DNA from: Natrialbaceae archaeon Tc-Br11_E2g1
GTDB taxonomy: Archaea; Halobacteriota; Halobacteria; Halobacteriales; Natrialbaceae
Length of the DNA stretch: 8,861 nucleotides
Reading direction: 5' to 3'
NCBI GenBank assembly: GCA_001564255.1
Contig: LKNC01000100.1
Span: 1 to 8,861 of the forward strand
This document shows positions 5,614-8,861 of the stretch, piece after piece. The notes under the pieces are model-generated. The model made no database searches. It was given only the letters and a program-made list of their open reading frames with translations, and was not told where the DNA came from. Numbering within the stretch: position 1 is the stretch's first letter; every line of letters starts with the position of its first letter. The translations under genes were made by a program, and so were the position numbers.

Positions 5614-6609
5614 ATGGAGACGCGCAAGGTCCAGGTGACGGGGGGATCGACCTACACGGTGTCACTTCCCAAGACCTGGGCGACCGAAAACGACGTCAGC
5701 GCGGGGACGACAGTCGAGTTCTACCCGGAGGGGGACGAACTCCTCCTGACGCCCCAGCGCGACGTCGACCGTCAGGAGGGGCGACTCGACATCTCGGGTC
5801 TCGAGGGCGACCGGCTGCGCCGGGCGGTGATGACGATGTACGTCAGCGGCTTCGACGTCATCGCCCTCGAGGCTCCGCAGGTGACGACCGACCAGCGAAG
5901 CGTGATCCGAACGGCCACCCAGGGGCTGGTCGGCGTCGAGGTCCTCGAGGAGACGACCAACAGCGTCGTCCTCCAGGACTTACTCGACTCCGCGGAACTC
6001 TCGATCGTCAACGCCGTCACCCGGATGCGCCTGATCGCCGACTCGATGCTCGCCGATGCCGTCACCGCGTTACTCGAGAACGACGACGACGTTGCCCGCG
6101 ACGTCGTCCAGCGCGACGACGACGTCGACCGGCTCTTCCTGGTCGTTTCGCGGATCTTCCGGGCGACCCTTCGCTCGCCACGGGCGGCCGAGGAACTCGG
6201 CGTCTCCCGGGAGGACTGTTTCGACTACCACTCGAGTGCGCGCCAACTCGAGCGCGTCGGCGACCACGCCGTCAAGATCGCCACGCTCGCGCGCAAGCTG
6301 GGTGACGTTCCCGAGGACGTCGGCGAGGCGATCGTGGAACTCCACGAGGAGGCCGGGGCGGTGTTAGAGAAGTCGATGGACGCCTTATTCGCCGAGGAAA
6401 GCGAGGAGGCGACCCGACTGGGCCACGAGGCCATCGAATCGGTTCGTGAGATCGACCAGCATACCCGAGCTATCGACGACCGACTTCGTGAGCTAGAGCC
6501 GATGCAGGCCCAGTCGCTCGGACTGATCGTCGACTCGCTGTCCCGAAGCGCCGACTACGGCGGGAACGTCGCCGAGACGGCCTTGCAAAAGGCAGCACCG
6601 CGGCCGTGA
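5614..6609 (+). CDS. AbrB-PhoU fusion phosphate-uptake regulator
   Basis: The 331-residue protein begins with an AbrB/SpoVT-type swapped-hairpin DNA-binding domain, METRKVQVTGGSTYTVSLPK through LLLTPQRD (1-50). After a linker come two PhoU three-helix repeats (about 125-225 and 235-328). The metal-cluster signatures of PhoU are visible as VVQRDDDVDRLFLVV (164-178) with RQLERVGDHAVKIA (210-223), and as AIESVREIDQHTRAIDDRL plus SLSRSADYGGNVAETAL in the second repeat. PhoU-type proteins signal between phosphate transport and gene expression, and in haloarchaea the added AbrB domain suggests direct DNA binding. The start is fixed by TTTATA about 27 bases upstream (leaderless). It lies upstream of pstS and pstC on the same strand, so control of that transporter is the natural hypothesis. 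The sequence is intact. Confidence 0.93.
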   Translation: METRKVQVTGGSTYTVSLPKTWATENDVSAGTTVEFYPEGDELLLTPQRDVDRQEGRLDISGLEGDRLRRAVMTMYVSGFDVIALEAPQVTTDQRSVIRTATQGLVGVEVLEETTNSVVLQDLLDSAELSIVNAVTRMRLIADSMLADAVTALLENDDDVARDVVQRDDDVDRLFLVVSRIFRATLRSPRAAEELGVSREDCFDYHSSARQLERVGDHAVKIATLARKLGDVPEDVGEAIVELHEEAGAVLEKSMDALFAEESEEATRLGHEAIESVREIDQHTRAIDDRLRELEPMQAQSLGLIVDSLSRSADYGGNVAETALQKAAPRP

Positions 6610-6679
6610 GAGGGCAGATCGAGGATCGCCATCGCACCGATCGACACGGTCCGAGCAACGCATCGATGGCGAGCGTCCG

Positions 6680-7024
6680 ATGAGTGACGAACCAACGAGT
6701 GGCGTTACGCGTCTTCGCAAGTCGGGCGTCGGCGTGATCGGCGGCGGCGTCCTGCTGGCCGTAGTCGTCACGTTCGTGCCGTTCTGGGTGGCGGCGCTCG
6801 TCGTCTCCCTGATCGGCCTCGGAGGGCTCGTATACGGGAGCGGTCTCGAGACGACCCAGGGGGCACTCGGCGTCCTGGCCGTCGGTGCAATTGCGTTCCT
6901 CGAGGCGGTTCCCGGGGTCGGCCTGGGGATCGAGCCGCTGGTTCTCGCCGGTCTCGCGGTCGTCTTCGGCGCGTTCGACGTCCTGGCCGGGGCGTTACTC
7001 GGACGGGTGCGTCGGGAGAGATGA
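6680..7024 (+). CDS. Small four-helix membrane protein of unknown function
   Basis: The 114-residue product starts MSDEPTSGVTRLRKSGVGVI. Likely membrane segments are at about 15-34, 37-53, 61-77 and 85-108, with a basic tail GRVRRER, so both ends are probably cytoplasmic. It is very rich in Gly, Val, Leu and Ala and has no catalytic motif that I can see. I recognise no family. It lies 70 bases after the PhoU-like gene, on the same strand and without an evident promoter, so co-transcription is likely. A five-codon mini-frame starting at ATG 6666 ends with TGA overlapping its ATG (ATGA at 6680). Its place between a PhoU-like regulator and pstS makes a link to phosphate transport possible, but nothing in the protein itself shows it. 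Confidence 0.72.
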   Translation: MSDEPTSGVTRLRKSGVGVIGGGVLLAVVVTFVPFWVAALVVSLIGLGGLVYGSGLETTQGALGVLAVGAIAFLEAVPGVGLGIEPLVLAGLAVVFGAFDVLAGALLGRVRRER

Positions 7025-7086
7025 GACGTCGAGGGAGGGTGGGTACCTTGGGGGCTGCAGTTCCGACATCACTCGGGTAGTATGTC

Positions 7087-7094
7087 CTATATAG
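7087..7094. promoter_or_regulatory. CTATATAG palindrome upstream of pstS
   Basis: This perfect 8-bp palindrome lies about 110 bases before the pstS start and about 60 before its TATA box. It resembles the CTATAG motifs upstream of the PhoU-like gene and could be a shared regulatory site (inference). Confidence 0.3.
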
Positions 7095-7147
7095 ACATTC
7101 ACCGCACTTCGTTCGGCTACTTCGGGCCATAGATACGTCCGTTCGAA

Positions 7148-7157
7148 GATATATAAC
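7148..7157 (+). promoter_or_regulatory. TATA box of pstS
   Basis: GATATATAAC is a strong archaeal TATA box and predicts transcription from about 7178, roughly 19 bases before the ATG at 7197. Phosphate-regulated pst promoters are known in haloarchaea, but I cannot confirm a specific Pho box by eye. Confidence 0.65.
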
Positions 7158-7196
7158 TATTAGAACACTTCTTATGGGCGGCTCCGAAATGACGAG

Positions 7197-8231
7197 ATGA
7201 TGGCACCAAGCCAACACCGAGGGGGTCGAACCGTAACCCGGAGAACCGCGATTACGACGATTGCATCCGTCGGGGCGCTGAGCGTCGCCGGGTGTATGGG
7301 TGGCGGTGATGGAGACGGCCTGTCGGGAACGATCAATGCGTCCGGTTCGAACACCGTCGCACCGATCACGCAGGTCGCCGCGGAGGACTTCGAGGCGGAG
7401 TACCCCGACGCACGGGTGAACGTCGAGCCGGAAGGCACTGGCGCTGGATTCCAGGAGTTCTGTCAGGCCAACTCCGCGTTCCAGAGTGCGAGCCGAGAGA
7501 TTACCGACGAGGAGATCGACATCTGTGGCGAAAACGACGTCGAATACACCGACTACACCGTCGGCCAGGACACGCTCGCGGTCGGCGTCAACGAGGACAA
7601 CGACTGGTGTGAGCGGATCACCCTCGACGAGCTCAACCAGATCTGGGAGTTCGAATCCGACGTCCAGCAGTGGAGTGACGTTCGCGACGAGTGGCCCGAC
7701 GAGGACATCGCACTCCACGCTCGTGACTCCGCCTCGGGGACGTTCGACTACTTCACAGAGAACATCAACGGCGAGATGGGTAACATCCGCGACGACTACT
7801 CCGCGACGAGCCAGACCGACGAAATCTGGGACGCCGTCGCCGACAACGAGTACGCGCTGGGCTGGGGTGGCGTCGGCCACCTCCGGAGCCTCCAGGACCA
7901 GGGTGGCGAGCTCAAAACGGTCGAGGTCGAGAGCGAAATGGACGGCGAGTTCTACCCGCCCGAAGAGCAGTACATCGAGGGCGGAGAGTACTCGCCACTC
8001 GCCCGGCCGCTCTTTTTCTACTTCAACCACGCCGAACTCGAGGAGAACCCGGACCTGATCGCCTCGTTCGCCCGCTTCTACATCAACAACCAGCACGAGT
8101 TCGCAACGGAGGTCGATTTCTACCGGGCGACCGACCAGGACATCGTCGACAACCACGACCAGCTCGATTCGGTCCTCGAGGACATCGGCACGGACCCCGA
8201 CGACATCACCGTCGAGCGACAGGACCCCTGA
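7197..8231 (+). CDS. pstS: PstS, phosphate-binding lipoprotein of the Pst ABC transporter
   Basis: PstS captures phosphate outside the cell and delivers it to PstCAB. The 344-residue protein has a twin-arginine type signal, RTVTRRTAITTIASVGALSV (11-30), ending in the lipobox AGC with Cys33 as the likely lipid anchor and a GGGDGDG spacer. Binding motifs follow: ASGSNTVAPI (48-57), EGTGAGFQEFC (79-89), SASREI (97-102) and ARDSASGTFDYF (175-186), with ALGWGGVGHL at 220-229. The last motif resembles the 'A-x-G-Y-x-G' segment of the family. The position just before SASREI, often Asp in relatives, appears to be Ala94. Bases 7197 and 7200 both begin ATG; I chose the first. A strong TATA box lies at 7148-7157. 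The pstC gene begins 30 bases after the stop, so the two are one operon. Acidic composition fits a haloarchaeal secreted protein. Confidence 0.94.
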   Translation: MMAPSQHRGGRTVTRRTAITTIASVGALSVAGCMGGGDGDGLSGTINASGSNTVAPITQVAAEDFEAEYPDARVNVEPEGTGAGFQEFCQANSAFQSASREITDEEIDICGENDVEYTDYTVGQDTLAVGVNEDNDWCERITLDELNQIWEFESDVQQWSDVRDEWPDEDIALHARDSASGTFDYFTENINGEMGNIRDDYSATSQTDEIWDAVADNEYALGWGGVGHLRSLQDQGGELKTVEVESEMDGEFYPPEEQYIEGGEYSPLARPLFFYFNHAELEENPDLIASFARFYINNQHEFATEVDFYRATDQDIVDNHDQLDSVLEDIGTDPDDITVERQDP

Positions 8232-8261
8232 ACTGACCCGGTAACTCCGTTCATCATCATT

Positions 8262-8861
8262 ATGAGTACTGAAAACCAACCAGGACCGGGAATTTCGGGC
8301 GACGACAGCCTCGATGACGCTCACGAGGCGAACAAGCGCGTCCGGCGGATCTTTTTCAGCTGTGCGACGGTCACCGTCGTGACGACGGTCGCGATTTTCT
8401 TGGTCCTGTTCGATAACGCTGCCAGTTACTTCTTCGGCGCACGCGTGAGCGAAGTGATCTTCGGTGGCGATGCCTTCGAGCGGACGATCACCTTCTTCGA
8501 GTTCTTCACGGGTACCCGATGGGCCCCCGACCACTCCACGCCGGCCCACGGCGTCTTGCCGATCGTCTGGGGTACGCTCGCGATCACCATCGGCGCCGGC
8601 TTAGTCTCGATCCCGATCGGGACCGCGACGGCGCTGTACCTCTCTGAGTACGCCAGGGCAGAGACGCGAAACAGGCTCAAACCGATACTCGAGGTGCTCG
8701 CCGGCATCCCGACCATCGTCTACGGCTACTTCGCGGTCTCGTTTCTCACCCCGGTGCTCGTGGGTGGGCTGGCGACGAACGTCATCAACCCGACCGGCGC
8801 TGTTCTCGACTCGATCAGCCACCTCGCACCCTTCGTGCTTGAACCCGCCGCCGAGTGGATG
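8262..8861 (+). CDS. pstC: PstC, phosphate ABC transporter permease (N-terminal part)
   Basis: The first 200 codons are present and the frame is open at the window edge. The N-terminus is hydrophilic (MSTENQPGPGISGDDSLDDA), then a membrane helix spans about 30-50. The family segment TFFEFFTGTRWAPD (77-90) follows, then HGVLPIVWGTLAITIGAGLV (96-115), IPIGTATALYLSEYA (117-131) and EVLAGIPTIVYGYFAV (144-159). The last is the permease signature that contacts the ATPase. PstC pairs with PstA in the membrane and is driven by PstB; those genes should lie downstream. The ATG 30 bases after pstS places it in the same transcript. No Shine-Dalgarno is visible in the short, A/T-rich gap, so translation may be coupled or leaderless-like. 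Confidence 0.93.
   Translation, partial: MSTENQPGPGISGDDSLDDAHEANKRVRRIFFSCATVTVVTTVAIFLVLFDNAASYFFGARVSEVIFGGDAFERTITFFEFFTGTRWAPDHSTPAHGVLPIVWGTLAITIGAGLVSIPIGTATALYLSEYARAETRNRLKPILEVLAGIPTIVYGYFAVSFLTPVLVGGLATNVINPTGAVLDSISHLAPFVLEPAAEWM

Noticed and set aside
6768..8549. A 593-codon open frame on the minus strand antisense to pstS and pstC
   Set aside because: It opposes two well-recognised genes. Long antisense frames are expected in GC-rich haloarchaeal coding DNA, and its translation shows no recognisable family.
1..8861. Very frequent CTCGAG hexamers as a possible dispersed regulatory repeat
   Set aside because: Dozens occur, mostly inside genes as Leu-Glu codons. This hexamer preference is a general feature of such haloarchaeal genomes.

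Overview
The window looks like chromosome from a halophilic archaeon, probably of the Natrialbales/Natronorubrum-Haloterrigena type (inference). The grounds are high GC, acidic Asp/Glu-rich proteins, very frequent CTCGAG hexamers, archaeal TATA boxes about 26 bases before leaderless or nearly leaderless starts, and haloarchaeal families such as an AbrB-PhoU fusion regulator and a Tat-type PstS lipoprotein.

Layout. Bases 1-305 (minus) hold the N-terminal third of a fumarylacetoacetate-hydrolase-family protein. A tRNA-Glu (anticodon TTC) lies at 514-588. On the opposite strand just after it is the 5'-truncated remnant of a RidA/YjgF-type gene. Bases 1047-2159 encode a multi-pass membrane protein that seems to be built of two similar halves. 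Bases 2279-2510 are a scar: the first ~36 codons of a small winged-helix-like protein joined, in another frame, to what looks like the last ~40 codons of a phosphonate permease (PhnE). Bases 2642-3340 encode a calcineurin-like metallophosphoesterase. One base later begins a heavily decayed polyphosphate kinase (ppk1), which keeps several collinear pieces in all three frames. A coiled-coil haloarchaeal protein converges on it from the minus strand (4196-4948). A 75-residue haloarchaeal protein follows at 5183-5410.

The right-hand third is an intact phosphate uptake region: an AbrB-PhoU regulator (5614-6609), a small membrane protein (6680-7024), pstS (7197-8231) and the start of pstC (8262 to the window edge). 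The rest of the Pst transporter presumably lies beyond the window.

Taken together, the window joins a working high-affinity phosphate transport locus and its regulator to broken pieces of other phosphorus genes (polyphosphate synthesis, probable phosphonate uptake) and an apparently intact phosphatase. I read it as a phosphorus-metabolism neighbourhood in which the storage and phosphonate branches have decayed while phosphate import is kept. I see no CRISPR array, transposase, integrase or toxin-antitoxin module, and no clear previously undescribed system. The least explained parts are the duplicated membrane protein, the phosphatase with an altered GNHE motif, and the collinear multi-deletion decay of ppk1.
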